Part shown: positions 1-8,970 of the stretch, piece by piece
How positions within the stretch are numbered: position 1 is the stretch's first letter
Layout of the letters: every line of letters begins with the position of its first letter
Assembly (NCBI GenBank): GCA_963799815.1
Contig: CAWCYG010000004.1
Coordinates: 248,001-312,000 of the forward strand
Length of the DNA: 64,000 nucleotides
Direction: 5' to 3'
Source of the DNA: JBDTSW01 sp963799815
GTDB lineage: Bacteria; Actinomycetota; Thermoleophilia; Solirubrobacterales; 70-9
Made by a program: the position numbers and the translations under genes
The notes under the pieces: model-generated
What the model saw: the letters and a program-made list of their open reading frames with translations, nothing else
The model's database searches: none
What the model was told of the DNA's origin: nothing

Positions 1-500
<500 letters not shown>

Positions 501-504
<4 letters not shown>

Positions 505-1706
505 CGGCTGAGACAGAGCGCGGGTCGTTTCACAAGGCGAGCGTTCGCGACGCCGACGTCGGCGGCAAGCGCGTACTGGTCAGGGTCGATTTCAATGTCC
601 CGCTTCAGTCGGGCGAGGTGAGTGACGACACGCGCATCCGGGCGGCGCTGCCGACGATCGAGCTCCTTCGCGACCGCGGGGCGTCGCTGGTGTTGGTCTC
701 GCACCTCGGCCGCCCCGAGGGCGAGGATCCGGAGCTATCGATGGCTCCCGTCGGCGAGAACCTGGCCGGCCACATCGACGCCGAGGTGAAGCTGGCACCG
801 GGCGTCGTCGGTCCCGAGGTCGAGATCGAGGCCGAGAGCCTCGAGCCCGGCGAGATCCTGCTGCTCGAGAACAGCCGGTTCGAGGAGGGCGAAACGTCCA
901 ATGATCCGGAGCTGGCGGGAAAGCTGGCGGCGCTCGCCGATCTTTACGTGAACGACGCCTTCGGAGCGGCGCATCGGGCGCACGCGACGACCGAGGGCGT
1001 CGCCCATGAGCTCCCCGCTTTCGCCGGCCTGCTGCTCGAACGAGAGGTTCGGGAGCTGACGGCGGTCCGCGACGAGCCCGAGCGACCGCTCTGCGTCGTT
1101 CTGGGAGGGGCCAAGGTCTCCGACAAGATCGGCGTCCTCGAGCGGTTCCTGGACGTCTCCGACCAGGTCCTGATCGGGGGTGCCATGTGCTTCAGCTTCT
1201 TTCGCGCCCAGGGCGTCGAGACTGGTGACTCCCTCGTGGAGGAGGACGACGTCGAGCTGGCGCGCGAGGCGCTCGAGCAGGCCGATGGATCCTCATGCGA
1301 GCTCCTGCTGCCGACCGACCTCGTGATCGCCGAGCGCTTCGACGCCGAGGCCGACCAGCGTGCTCTCGACGGGGTCGACGTGCCCGACGGGTGGATGGGG
1401 CTCGACATCGGGCCCCAGACTGCGCGCGCCTTCGCGGAGGCGATCGATCGTGCGGGCACCGTGTTCTGGAACGGCCCGATGGGAGCCTTCGAGCTGGAGC
1501 CTTTCGCTGCCGGGACCCGCGCTGTGGCCGCCGCCGTGGCGGCCGCCCCGGGAGTGACCGTGGTCGGCGGCGGTGACTCGGCCGCGGCGCTCGCGTCGTT
1601 CGGCCTCGCCGACGAGGTCGACTGGCTCTCGACCGGCGGCGGGGCCTCGCTGGAGCTGATGGAGGGCAGGGAGCTCCCGGGGGTGGAGGCTCTGCGCGAT
1701 GGCTGA
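501..1706 (+). CDS. pgk: Phosphoglycerate kinase
   Basis: Transfers phosphate from 1,3-bisphosphoglycerate to ADP, making ATP and 3-phosphoglycerate. The protein is 401 residues from the chosen start, the usual length. Motifs in order: RVDFNVPL (about residue 28), SHLGRPEG, the ENSRFEEGE segment, AAHRAHATTEG, GGAKVSDKI (about 202), WNGPMGAFE and the nucleotide loop GGGDSAAAL (about 355). No ATG or GTG lies at a suitable place; TTG at 501 overlaps the gap stop as TTGA and puts the first beta strand at the normal distance, so it is the chosen start. An in-frame ATG at 222 inside gap is far too early. The 3' end overlaps tpiA by 8 bases. Confidence 0.96.
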
Positions 1707-2463
1707 GGACGAGCGCCGCCCCCTGGTGGCGGCGAACTGGAAGATGAACAAGCGGGTAACCGAGACGGAGGAGTTCCTCGAGGCCTTCCTGCCTGACGCC
1801 CTCGAGCTCGCCGGCGTCGATTTGGTTGTGTGCGCGCCGTATACCGCGCTCGTGGCTGCGGTCCGCAGCGCGCGCGACACCGAGGTTCGCGTCGGCGCGC
1901 AGAACATGCACTTCGAGGAGAGCGGGCCCTACACCGGCGAGGTCTCGGCCGCGATGCTCACTGACATCGGAGTTCACGCGGTGGTCCTTGGGCATTCCGA
2001 GCGCCGCCAGCTCTTCGGCGAGACCGACGACGCCCTGGCCCGGAAGGTCCCCGCCGCGCTTGATGCCGGCCTGCTGCCGATCCTGTGTGTGGGCGAAACC
2101 GAGGCCCAGCGGGACGAGGACGAGACCGAGCCGGTCCTGCGGGCGCAGCTCGAGGCGGACCTCGCGGAGGTGCCGGAGGCCCATCTCGGCGGGGTCGTGG
2201 TCGCCTACGAGCCGGTCTGGGCGATCGGCACCGGTCGTACCGCCACGACCGAGCAGGCACAGGAGGCCTGCGGCTTCATCCGGGAGCTTCTGGCTGCCCA
2301 CGACCAGGGCGCCGCGGCTGCCGCGCGGATCGTCTACGGGGGCTCGATGAAGCCCGGCAACGCCGCTGAGCTCATGTCACAGCCCGATGTCGACGGCGGG
2401 CTGGTTGGGGGCGCGAGCCTCGATCCAGAGGAGTTCCTCGCCGTCTGCGCTGCAGCGGCATGA
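1699..2463 (+). CDS. tpiA: Triosephosphate isomerase
   Basis: Interconverts dihydroxyacetone phosphate and glyceraldehyde 3-phosphate. The 254-residue protein has the N-terminal AANWKMNK with the active-site lysine (about residue 15), GHSERR with the catalytic histidine (about 97), AYEPVWAIGTG with the catalytic glutamate, and the phosphate-binding loops YGGSMKPGN and GGLVGGASLD. The ATG start lies 8 bases inside pgk, and the TGA stop overlaps the gpmI ATG (ATGA), so translation is probably coupled along the operon. Nothing unusual is visible. Confidence 0.97.
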   Translation: MAEDERRPLVAANWKMNKRVTETEEFLEAFLPDALELAGVDLVVCAPYTALVAAVRSARDTEVRVGAQNMHFEESGPYTGEVSAAMLTDIGVHAVVLGHSERRQLFGETDDALARKVPAALDAGLLPILCVGETEAQRDEDETEPVLRAQLEADLAEVPEAHLGGVVVAYEPVWAIGTGRTATTEQAQEACGFIRELLAAHDQGAAAAARIVYGGSMKPGNAAELMSQPDVDGGLVGGASLDPEEFLAVCAAAA

Positions 2464-4001
2464 CCCTGCCGGACGGCGCAGGCTCGCTCCCGGCGCCCGC
2501 CGTCGCGCTCGTGATCCTCGATGGCTGGGGCCTGGCTCCAGACGGGGACGGCAACGCGATCTCCCTGGCCGACACGCCCACCTTCGACGAGCTCTGGGAG
2601 CGCTATCCGCACACCGAGCTCTCGGCCAGCGGCCGCGATGTCGGCCTTCCGGAGGGTCAGATGGGGAACTCGGAGGTGGGGCACCTCAATCTCGGAGCCG
2701 GTGCGATCGTGAAACAGGACCTCGCGCGGATCAACGACGCCGTCGAGGACGAGAGCTTCTTCTCGAACGAGATGCTCGTGGATGCCTGCCGCGCGGCGAG
2801 GGAGGCGAATGCAAGCCTTCACCTGATGGGGCTCGTCTCAGATGGCGGCGTCCACTCCGGGTGGGAGCATCTCGAGGCGCTGATCGAGCTCGCGAGGCGG
2901 GAGGGGGTGGAGGACCTCGTCGTGCACGCGTTCACCGACGGCCGCGACACGCTGCCGACCTCGGCGCCCGGGTTCGTCGAACAGCTCGAGGAATGGCTTG
3001 ACGGAGTCGGCCGAGTCGCGACGGTGAGCGGGCGCTACTACGCGATGGACCGCGACCGCCGCTGGGACCGCACCAAGCTCGCCTACGACACCATCGCGCA
3101 TGGCGAGGGGCAGAGTGCCGAAAGCGCCGTGGAGGCCGTCACGGCTGCGCACGACCGGGAGGAGACGGACGAGTTCATCAAGCCGACCGTGGTCGGCGAC
3201 TACGCGGGTATGAACGACGGCGACGTGGTCATCCACTTCAACTTCCGGCCGGACCGGGCGCGCCAGCTCTCACGGGCGCTCGCCGAGCCGGGCTTCGACG
3301 AGTTCGATCGTGGCGACGCGCCCGAGGTTGAGCTCACGACCCTCACGAGCTATCAAGACGAGTTCGACTTCCCGGTCGCGTTCCCTCCGGAGTTGCCAGA
3401 GGTGACGCTCGCTGAGGTGCTCTCCCGCGAAGGCGCGAAGCAGCTGCATGTGGCCGAGACCGAGAAGTACGCCCATGTGACGTATTTCCTGAACGGGGGG
3501 CGCGAGCAGGAGTGGGAGGGAGAGGAGCGGTTCCTGGTCGACTCCCCGCGCGAGGTCGCGACCTATGACGAGAAGCCCGAGATGAGCGCCGAGGGCGCCG
3601 CCGAGGCCTTCGCCGAGCGCTTCGCGGGCGGCGATTACCGCTTTGGGATCATCAACTTCGCCAACCCGGACATGGTCGGTCATACGGGCGACATCGAGGC
3701 CGCGGTCAAGGCCGTCGAGACGGTGGATTCGTGCCTCGCCGACGTCGTCGCGGCGGCCCACGAGGCCGGCGGGGCATGCGTCGTCACCGCCGACCACGGC
3801 AACGCCGACAACATGCTCGAGCCCGACCGGTCTCCGAACACGGCGCACTCGACGAACCCCGTGCCGCTGATCGTCACGGTCGCAGACGTGGGCTTGAGCG
3901 ACGGGGGCAGACTCGCCGACGTCGCCCCGACGGTGCTTGAACTGCTGGGGATCGACCAGCCCGGGGAGATGACGGGCACCTCACTTCTGAAAGAGGGATG
4001 A
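2460..4001 (+). CDS. gpmI: 2,3-bisphosphoglycerate-independent phosphoglycerate mutase
   Basis: Interconverts 3- and 2-phosphoglycerate by a phosphoserine mechanism with two Mn ions (alkaline phosphatase superfamily). At 513 residues it matches the iPGM family. It opens with LVILDGWGLAP; the phosphorylated serine sits in GQMGNSEVGH (about residue 72); SDGGVHSGWEH marks the transferase domain; metal ligands are recognisable in NFANPDMVGHTGD and in TADHGNADNM near residue 445. It is the last gene of the glycolytic run. The start ATG overlaps the tpiA stop by four bases. A separate promoter for tgt follows. Confidence 0.96.
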   Translation: MTLPDGAGSLPAPAVALVILDGWGLAPDGDGNAISLADTPTFDELWERYPHTELSASGRDVGLPEGQMGNSEVGHLNLGAGAIVKQDLARINDAVEDESFFSNEMLVDACRAAREANASLHLMGLVSDGGVHSGWEHLEALIELARREGVEDLVVHAFTDGRDTLPTSAPGFVEQLEEWLDGVGRVATVSGRYYAMDRDRRWDRTKLAYDTIAHGEGQSAESAVEAVTAAHDREETDEFIKPTVVGDYAGMNDGDVVIHFNFRPDRARQLSRALAEPGFDEFDRGDAPEVELTTLTSYQDEFDFPVAFPPELPEVTLAEVLSREGAKQLHVAETEKYAHVTYFLNGGREQEWEGEERFLVDSPREVATYDEKPEMSAEGAAEAFAERFAGGDYRFGIINFANPDMVGHTGDIEAAVKAVETVDSCLADVVAAAHEAGGACVVTADHGNADNMLEPDRSPNTAHSTNPVPLIVTVADVGLSDGGRLADVAPTVLELLGIDQPGEMTGTSLLKEG

Positions 4002-4012
4002 CGGACCTCCCG

Positions 4013-4018
4013 TAGCCT
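4013..4018 (+). promoter_or_regulatory. Leaderless -10 box for tgt
   Basis: TAGCCT lies exactly 6 bases before the GTG of tgt. The same TANNNT-N6-start spacing recurs at argS, nnr, the ABC ATPase, cytochrome c, the class IV aminotransferase and acyl-CoA dehydrogenase genes here. It predicts an mRNA beginning at or next to the start codon. No -35 box was recognised. Confidence 0.55.
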
Positions 4019-4024
4019 CAGCGC

Positions 4025-5227
4025 GTGCGCAGCGACCCGACCCGCCTCAGCTTCGAGATCGACGCTCGCGATGGCGTAGCAAGGACCGGTCGCCTACTCA
4101 CGGGCCACGGACCAATCGCTACGCCCGCATTCATCCCCTTAGCGACGCGCGGCAGCGTGCGCTCGCTCGACTCATTCGACGTTGCCGGGCTCGGCTACGA
4201 GATGGTGCTCGGGAACACCTTCCACCTTATGCTCGCGCCCGGGGCCGAGCGGGTCGCCAAGCTCGGCGGACTGCACGAGTTCATGGGCTGGCAGCGCGCG
4301 ATCATCACGGACTCGGGGGGCTTTCAGGTCTTCTCGCTCGCGCACGGGACGGTTGCCGACGAGATCAAGGGCCGCAGGGGGCGGGCCGGCAGCTCGGGCT
4401 CGGTGCTCGAGATCTCGGAGGAGGGGGTCAGGTTCCGCTCCTACGTCGATGGCTCCGAGCGCTTCCTCGGTCCCGAGGAGTCGATGGGAGTCCAGGCCGC
4501 GCTCGGCTCCGACATCGCCCTCGTCTTCGACGAGTGCACTCCCTTTCACGCCGACCGCGACTACACCGCGCGATCCACGGAGCGCACCCACCGCTGGCTC
4601 GACCGCTGCCTCGACTGGCACGCCCGCGAGGGACCCGACCATCAGGCGGTGTTCGGAATTGTGCAGGGCGGAGTCCACGAGGACCTGCGGCGCGAATCCG
4701 CCGAGGCCGTGGGGGCGGCCGCGATCGACGGGATCTCGATCGGCGGAACCCTCGGCAAGGACAAGCCGGAGATGTACGGGGTGCTGGACATGACCCTGCC
4801 CCACCTGCCGACCGAGGCTGCGAAGCACCTGCTCGGAATCGGCGAGCCCGACGACCTGGTCGAGGGGATCGCTCGTGGCATCGACGCCTTCGACTGCGCG
4901 GTTCCCACCCGACTCGCCCGCCACGGGATGGCGCTCGCTCCGCTTCCGGAGAGTCGCTTTCGCTTTGACATCCGCAAGGTCGCCCACGCCGAGGACGAGG
5001 CGCCGCTCGTCGACGAGTGCGATTGCCCCGCCTGCGCGCGCCACAACCGGGCGTACTTGCACTATCTGTCGCGGGAGCATGAGCTCACCGCCGTGCGGCT
5101 GCTCACGCTCCACAACCTGAGCTACCTGGAGCGGCTGGCGGCCGGAGCGCGAGCGGCGATAGCCGACGCGAGATTCGAGGAGTTCCGCGGGGCGACGCTC
5201 GCGGGCGAGGCGCCTTGGACCGCCTGA
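4025..5227 (+). CDS. tgt: tRNA-guanine transglycosylase
   Basis: Exchanges guanine-34 of GUN-anticodon tRNAs for the queuosine precursor preQ1. The 400-residue protein has the ITDSGGFQVFSLA segment with the catalytic aspartate, GISIGG, the second active-site stretch IDAFDCAVPTRLARHGMAL, and a zinc site CDCPACARHN close to the C terminus with a following histidine. The PTRxARHG segment has His where many family members have Asn. The GTG start is supported by the upstream leaderless -10 box. It lies between the glycolytic operon and a convergent kinase gene. No queuosine biosynthesis gene is in the window, so preQ1 or a salvaged precursor must come from elsewhere. Confidence 0.94.
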   Translation: MRSDPTRLSFEIDARDGVARTGRLLTGHGPIATPAFIPLATRGSVRSLDSFDVAGLGYEMVLGNTFHLMLAPGAERVAKLGGLHEFMGWQRAIITDSGGFQVFSLAHGTVADEIKGRRGRAGSSGSVLEISEEGVRFRSYVDGSERFLGPEESMGVQAALGSDIALVFDECTPFHADRDYTARSTERTHRWLDRCLDWHAREGPDHQAVFGIVQGGVHEDLRRESAEAVGAAAIDGISIGGTLGKDKPEMYGVLDMTLPHLPTEAAKHLLGIGEPDDLVEGIARGIDAFDCAVPTRLARHGMALAPLPESRFRFDIRKVAHAEDEAPLVDECDCPACARHNRAYLHYLSREHELTAVRLLTLHNLSYLERLAAGARAAIADARFEEFRGATLAGEAPWTA

Positions 5228-5245
5228 GGCTGGCCGTGCCGGGCC

Positions 5246-6481
5246 CTACGACGTGTTCTCGTTGATGAAGTCGCGGATCGATTCGATCTGCTGATCGAGT
5301 TCCTGCTTTAAGAAGTCGCCGACGTCGGTGTTCTGGCCTGCGTCGGTCAAGAGCAGGACGCCCGCGGCGATCAGGCCGGCGAGAACCGCGATCAGGATCA
5401 GGAGGCCCACCCCTCGCATGAACCGGCTGAATGCCGAGCGCTTGGGCTTCGCGGCCGGGGCCAGCACGGGGCGGGGCGGCGGCGGCGCGGGCCGCCGGAC
5501 CGGCGGCTGCGGCGCGACCGGGGTGGGCGGATCGCCCGCCATCGCTCGCGTTGCGGCCGTTTCGTCTTGCAGGGTCCGGGTGGGTTCCTCGCCCGTGGGC
5601 ACTGGCGGGACCACCCCGGCGACGCCCGCCCGCAGAGCCGTAGAGAACTCGCGCGCGCTGCGGTAGCGGTTTGAGACGTCACCCTCGAGCGCCCGCAGCA
5701 CGGCGGTGGAGAGCTCCTCCGGGACCTCGGGGTCATACGAGGTCGGCGACAGAGGTCGCTCGTTCTCCCGCCGGATCGCGAGCTCGGCGAGGGTCGAGCC
5801 CTCCCACGGCAGCCGGCCGGTCAAGAGCTGGTAGATGACGACACCGAGCGCGTAGACGTCGGCCGCGGGCGTCGTCTCTTCGCCCCGGGCCTGCTCGGGA
5901 GCAAGGTACGCCGCGGTCCCGACCACCGAGCCGACCTGGGTGAGCCGCGTCTGCTCGGCCGCGCGGGCGATGCCGAAGTCGGCGAGCTTCACGGTCATCT
6001 CGCCCGTGGGCGGGTCGTGGCCGCCCGCCTGCGCGCGCTTGCCGGCCGGGCCCCCGATCACCATCAGGTTCCCGGGTTTCACGTCGCGGTGGATGATTCC
6101 CTGGCGATGCGCGTACTCGAGGCCCGAGCACGCCTGTACGCCCACCTGCACGGAGACGGACGGGCCGAGGCGGCCCTTCGACTGCAGGAGTTGCGCGCCC
6201 GACTTGCCCTCGACGTACTCCATGACGATGTAGTGGCGCTCCTCGTCGACCCCCGTGTCATAGACCTGCACGATGTTGGGGTGGATGAGGCGCGCGACGG
6301 CGATGGCCTCCCGACGGAAGCGCGCGACGAACTTCTCGTCGTCGGAGAGGTGCTCGGCCAGGACCTTGACCGCCACAGTGCGCTCGAGCACGATGTCATC
6401 CGCCCGGTAGACGCTCGACATGCCGCCCGACCCGAGGCGTTCGCCCAGGCGGTAGCGGTCGGAGATCATGCCGCCAGCCAT
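5246..6481 (-). CDS. Membrane-anchored Ser/Thr protein kinase (PknB-like, no PASTA)
   Basis: Eukaryotic-type protein kinase with a cytosolic catalytic domain. Visible features: glycine loop GERLGSGGMSSVY (14-25), the ATP-binding lysine in VAVKVLAE (Lys39), HRDVKPGNLM (131-140) and the DFG motif in ADFGIAR (168-170). About 20 extra residues sit between the catalytic loop and DFG. After residue 290 comes a Pro/Arg/Ala-rich linker, then one membrane helix (about 356-378) and a short outer tail of some 33 residues without PASTA repeats, so it probably does not sense muropeptides in the usual way. It is third in a tight operon behind a phosphoesterase and a lipoprotein gene; its ATG shares a base with the lipoprotein stop (TGATG). 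Confidence 0.93.
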   Translation of the reverse strand: MAGGMISDRYRLGERLGSGGMSSVYRADDIVLERTVAVKVLAEHLSDDEKFVARFRREAIAVARLIHPNIVQVYDTGVDEERHYIVMEYVEGKSGAQLLQSKGRLGPSVSVQVGVQACSGLEYAHRQGIIHRDVKPGNLMVIGGPAGKRAQAGGHDPPTGEMTVKLADFGIARAAEQTRLTQVGSVVGTAAYLAPEQARGEETTPAADVYALGVVIYQLLTGRLPWEGSTLAELAIRRENERPLSPTSYDPEVPEELSTAVLRALEGDVSNRYRSAREFSTALRAGVAGVVPPVPTGEEPTRTLQDETAATRAMAGDPPTPVAPQPPVRRPAPPPPRPVLAPAAKPKRSAFSRFMRGVGLLILIAVLAGLIAAGVLLLTDAGQNTDVGDFLKQELDQQIESIRDFINENTS

Positions 6482-6885
6482 CAGCCGTCCTCCTCTTCGA
6501 GTACGCCGGCGGGGCCCGAACCCCCGGTGTCAACCGAATCGCCGGTGTCCGGCTCGCACTGCTCGGTCGTCAGCTCCTCCAGGTTGGCGGTGAGCTCACG
6601 AAGGTCATCCTTAGTCTTGACGCCGACCTCAGCCGGAAGGCCATTCACTGCCCCCGTCAGCTGTCCTACCTCGGTCTCGGCAGTCGTGCAGTCACCGATC
6701 TGGACGGCCGCCTCAACCTTGTCGACCTGGGCGATCAACGCATCCGCGTTCGTTGGCGGAATCGTCCCCTCCCCGTCCGACCCGCACGCCGACAGCCCCA
6801 TCGCCACCGCGACGAGCGCCACGGAGGCCCGCTTGCGTCCTCTCGGGAGCACGGCGGCGAGTGTAGTCACGGAAAAAACACTCAT
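6481..6885 (-). CDS. Small predicted lipoprotein
   Basis: Unrecognised 134-residue protein. A positively charged N terminus (RGRKR) leads into a hydrophobic stretch ending in the lipobox-like LSACGS near residue 31, so it is probably lipid-anchored outside the membrane. The mature part is a helical, acidic domain with two Cys and an acidic, Gly-rich tail ending in EEEDG. The ATG at 6885 was chosen because it overlaps the stop of the upstream phosphoesterase gene as ATGA; a longer frame upstream would lie wholly inside that gene. Its stop is fused to the kinase start. Co-expression suggests it could work with the membrane kinase, but that is inference only. Confidence 0.75.
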   Translation of the reverse strand: MSVFSVTTLAAVLPRGRKRASVALVAVAMGLSACGSDGEGTIPPTNADALIAQVDKVEAAVQIGDCTTAETEVGQLTGAVNGLPAEVGVKTKDDLRELTANLEELTTEQCEPDTGDSVDTGGSGPAGVLEEEDG

Positions 6886-7655
6886 TGGCCGATATGCAGC
6901 CGTTTTCCGAGGTGTTCCGGGAGCTCGGTGGCGAGGATCGCGTCGGCCGCCCGGTCGATGTCGTAGTCGACGCGGTGGAACGTCGCGGTCCACTCATCCG
7001 TGTCGAGCTCGAGCCACGCAGCGCGCTTGTCGCCGTCGCGCGGCTGCCCGACGCTGCCGGGGTTGATGAGCCAGCGGCCGTCGGAGAGGTCGAGGAGGGT
7101 CCCCGCCTCGGCCTGCGCGCCGCGGGCAAGCATGTCGCCGTCCTCCGCTTCGTCGTCACCCGCGACACCATCGTCGTCCCCCGGAAGGACGAAGAAGAGG
7201 GCGACGTGCGAATGCCCAACAAAGCTCACGCGCGCCGCCTGGAGCGCGATGCATTCCGCCGCCTGATCCGGCCACAGCACGTATTCCCACACGGGGTCGC
7301 GCGGCGAGGCGTGGTAAAGCCCGACCTCACGGGTCGTATCCGCGGGTTTCAGGGATCGCAGATAGCGGAACGTCGCGTCCTTCGCCTCGCGCTGGGTCCA
7401 GCGCACCGCAGCGGACGCCGCGGGGCTGAACGAGGAGATGTCGAGATCCCCGATCACCGCCAGGTCGTGGTTGCCCACGAGGCAAAGTGAGCAGCGCTCG
7501 GCCACCATGGAGGTGCATTCGTCGGGGCTCGCGCCGTAGCCCACGACGTCCCCCAGGCACCACGTCTGGTCGACCTCGGCCTCGTCGATCACGCTCAAAA
7601 CCGCCTCGAGAGCGGGCAGGTTGGAGTGGATGTCGCTCAGGATCGCAAGGCGCAT
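6882..7655 (-). CDS. Metallophosphoesterase (YfcE/MJ0936-like)
   Basis: Calcineurin-like phosphoesterase, 257 residues, probably cytosolic. The dinuclear metal ligands are all visible: the D-x-H motif in LSDIHSNL (about residue 6), GDVVGYG, GNHDLAV and the later GHSHVALF. An acidic Asp/Glu-rich stretch (about 170-185) interrupts the fold and is probably a surface loop. The start ATG at 7655 precedes the first beta strand (MRLAILSDIH); upstream extension of the frame has low-complexity Arg/Pro sequence and is rejected. Substrate unknown; the family includes phosphodiesterases and protein phosphatases. First gene of an operon with a lipoprotein and a Ser/Thr kinase, so phosphatase activity against kinase targets is conceivable but untested. 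Confidence 0.88.
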   Translation of the reverse strand: MRLAILSDIHSNLPALEAVLSVIDEAEVDQTWCLGDVVGYGASPDECTSMVAERCSLCLVGNHDLAVIGDLDISSFSPAASAAVRWTQREAKDATFRYLRSLKPADTTREVGLYHASPRDPVWEYVLWPDQAAECIALQAARVSFVGHSHVALFFVLPGDDDGVAGDDEAEDGDMLARGAQAEAGTLLDLSDGRWLINPGSVGQPRDGDKRAAWLELDTDEWTATFHRVDYDIDRAADAILATELPEHLGKRLHIGQ

Positions 7656-7675
7656 GGGCGGCGAGGACGGCCGAC

Positions 7676-7681
7676 TATCGT
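7676..7681 (+). promoter_or_regulatory. Leaderless -10 box before the 11-codon leader ORF
   Basis: TATCGT with exactly 6 bases to the ATG at 7688, the same spacing as at other leaderless genes in the window. The overlapping reverse-strand ATCGTA (7677-7682) reads TACGAT and could serve the divergent phosphoesterase gene, about 22 bases before its ATG. Confidence 0.45.
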
Positions 7682-7687
7682 AGGGCG

Positions 7688-7723
7688 ATGGAACCGACCG
7701 AGCGCCCGCGACCGTGCGGTTGA
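7688..7723 (+). CDS. Possible 11-residue leader peptide upstream of the M48 protease
   Basis: ATG at 7688 reads MEPTERPRPCG and stops at TGA 7721-7723. That stop overlaps a TTG (7720) in the frame of the M48 protease. The short ORF has the best promoter-start spacing of the locus, while the protease frame itself has none. Either this is a leaderless upstream ORF that couples translation into the protease, or the two frames belong to one gene and a one-base indel separates them. Too short to judge by composition. Confidence 0.35.
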   Translation: MEPTERPRPCG

Positions 7724-8970
7724 GCCGCTCCCGTGGCGCCCGCATCGGCGCGATCGCCGTGGCGATGGTGATCGTGGCCGAAGGCGCCGTCTGGGTGCTG
7801 CAGCCAGGCTCCGAACCGCTCCAGCCGGAGGAGGTGAGCGAGGGTGAGTACTTCGACGCCGCCGAGCTCGAACGCGCCCGCGACTACCGAAGCGGTCAGC
7901 GGTGGCTGCTAGTCGCCGGGATCGGCGCGCAGGGCGCCGTGCTGGTTGCGCTGGCGCTGGGCAGGCCACGAGGCGCTCGCCGGGCGCTCGAGCGGCTCGG
8001 CAGGCGCCCCGTGCTGGGCGCGGCGGCGGCCGGCGCGGGCCTCTCGGTAACCCTGGCGGTTGTCGCGTTGCCGGTCGACCTCTGGGCGCACGAGCGTTCA
8101 GTGGACGTCGGGCTCTCCACCCAGTCCCTCGGGTCGTGGTTCACCGACGTGGCGAAGTCGACCGGGATCTCGGCGCTCTTCGCCGGCGTCGGCGCGGCGA
8201 TCCTCCTCGGGCTCGTGCGGCGCTTCCCGCGCAACTGGTGGCTCGGCGCCGCCGCCGGGGTGGTGGCCGTCGCCGCGATCTTCTCGTGGCTCGCCCCCGT
8301 CGTCTTGGCGCCGCTCTTCAACGACTTCGAGGAGCTTCCCGAGGGTAGCGAGGAGCGGGCCCGCGTCGTCGCGCTGGCAGAGCGCGGTGGCGTCGACGTT
8401 GGCGAGGTCCTCAGGGTTGACGCTTCTCGCCGCTCGACCTCGTTGAACGCCTACGTCGGCGGCCTCGGCCCCACCAAGCGGGTCGTGCTGTACGACAACC
8501 TGATCGAGCGCGCCGAGCCCGCCGAGCTCGAGTCCGTGGTCGCGCACGAGCTTGCTCACGCAGCCCACAACGACATCCCGCGCGGCATCGGGTTCATCGC
8601 CATCGTCGCCCCCCTTGGGCTCCTGTTCGTGCGTGAGGTTGGGGAGGCGCTCGCCGACCGCTCGGGCGCGGAGCGCAGCTCGGCGGCGGCGCTCCCTGCC
8701 TACGTGCTCGGCATCGCGATCGCCTCATTCATCCTCAACGTTCCCGGCAATCAGCTCTCGCGCGACGTCGAGGCCAGCGCCGACGACTACGCGCTGGAGC
8801 TGACCGATGACCCCCAGGCCCTGATCGAGCTGCAGCAGCGCCTCGCGACCGACAACGTCTCGGACCCCGCTCCGCCTGGCCTCGTCACCGCTCTGCTGGG
8901 AACCCATCCGCCCACGGTTGAGCGGATCGGCGCCGCCGTCGCCTACGAGCAGGCTCAGACCTCTGACTGA
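7714..8970 (+). CDS. M48 family membrane zinc metallopeptidase (Ste24-like)
   Basis: Integral membrane protease, 418 residues from GTG 7714 (a TTG two codons on is an alternative). Several hydrophobic helices precede and follow the zinc motif HELAH (His278-His282, with Glu279 as base); the third ligand is probably the Glu in DVEASADDYAL near residue 353, followed by the conserved Asp. This topology matches Ste24/CAAX-prenyl protease relatives, which in bacteria cleave membrane or misfolded proteins. Its substrate is unknown. The 3' end overlaps the convergent epimerase gene by 16 bases. The N terminus is uncertain because a well-placed start (ATG 7688) is in another frame. Confidence 0.9.
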   Translation: MRLSRSRGARIGAIAVAMVIVAEGAVWVLQPGSEPLQPEEVSEGEYFDAAELERARDYRSGQRWLLVAGIGAQGAVLVALALGRPRGARRALERLGRRPVLGAAAAGAGLSVTLAVVALPVDLWAHERSVDVGLSTQSLGSWFTDVAKSTGISALFAGVGAAILLGLVRRFPRNWWLGAAAGVVAVAAIFSWLAPVVLAPLFNDFEELPEGSEERARVVALAERGGVDVGEVLRVDASRRSTSLNAYVGGLGPTKRVVLYDNLIERAEPAELESVVAHELAHAAHNDIPRGIGFIAIVAPLGLLFVREVGEALADRSGAERSSAAALPAYVLGIAIASFILNVPGNQLSRDVEASADDYALELTDDPQALIELQQRLATDNVSDPAPPGLVTALLGTHPPTVERIGAAVAYEQAQTSD

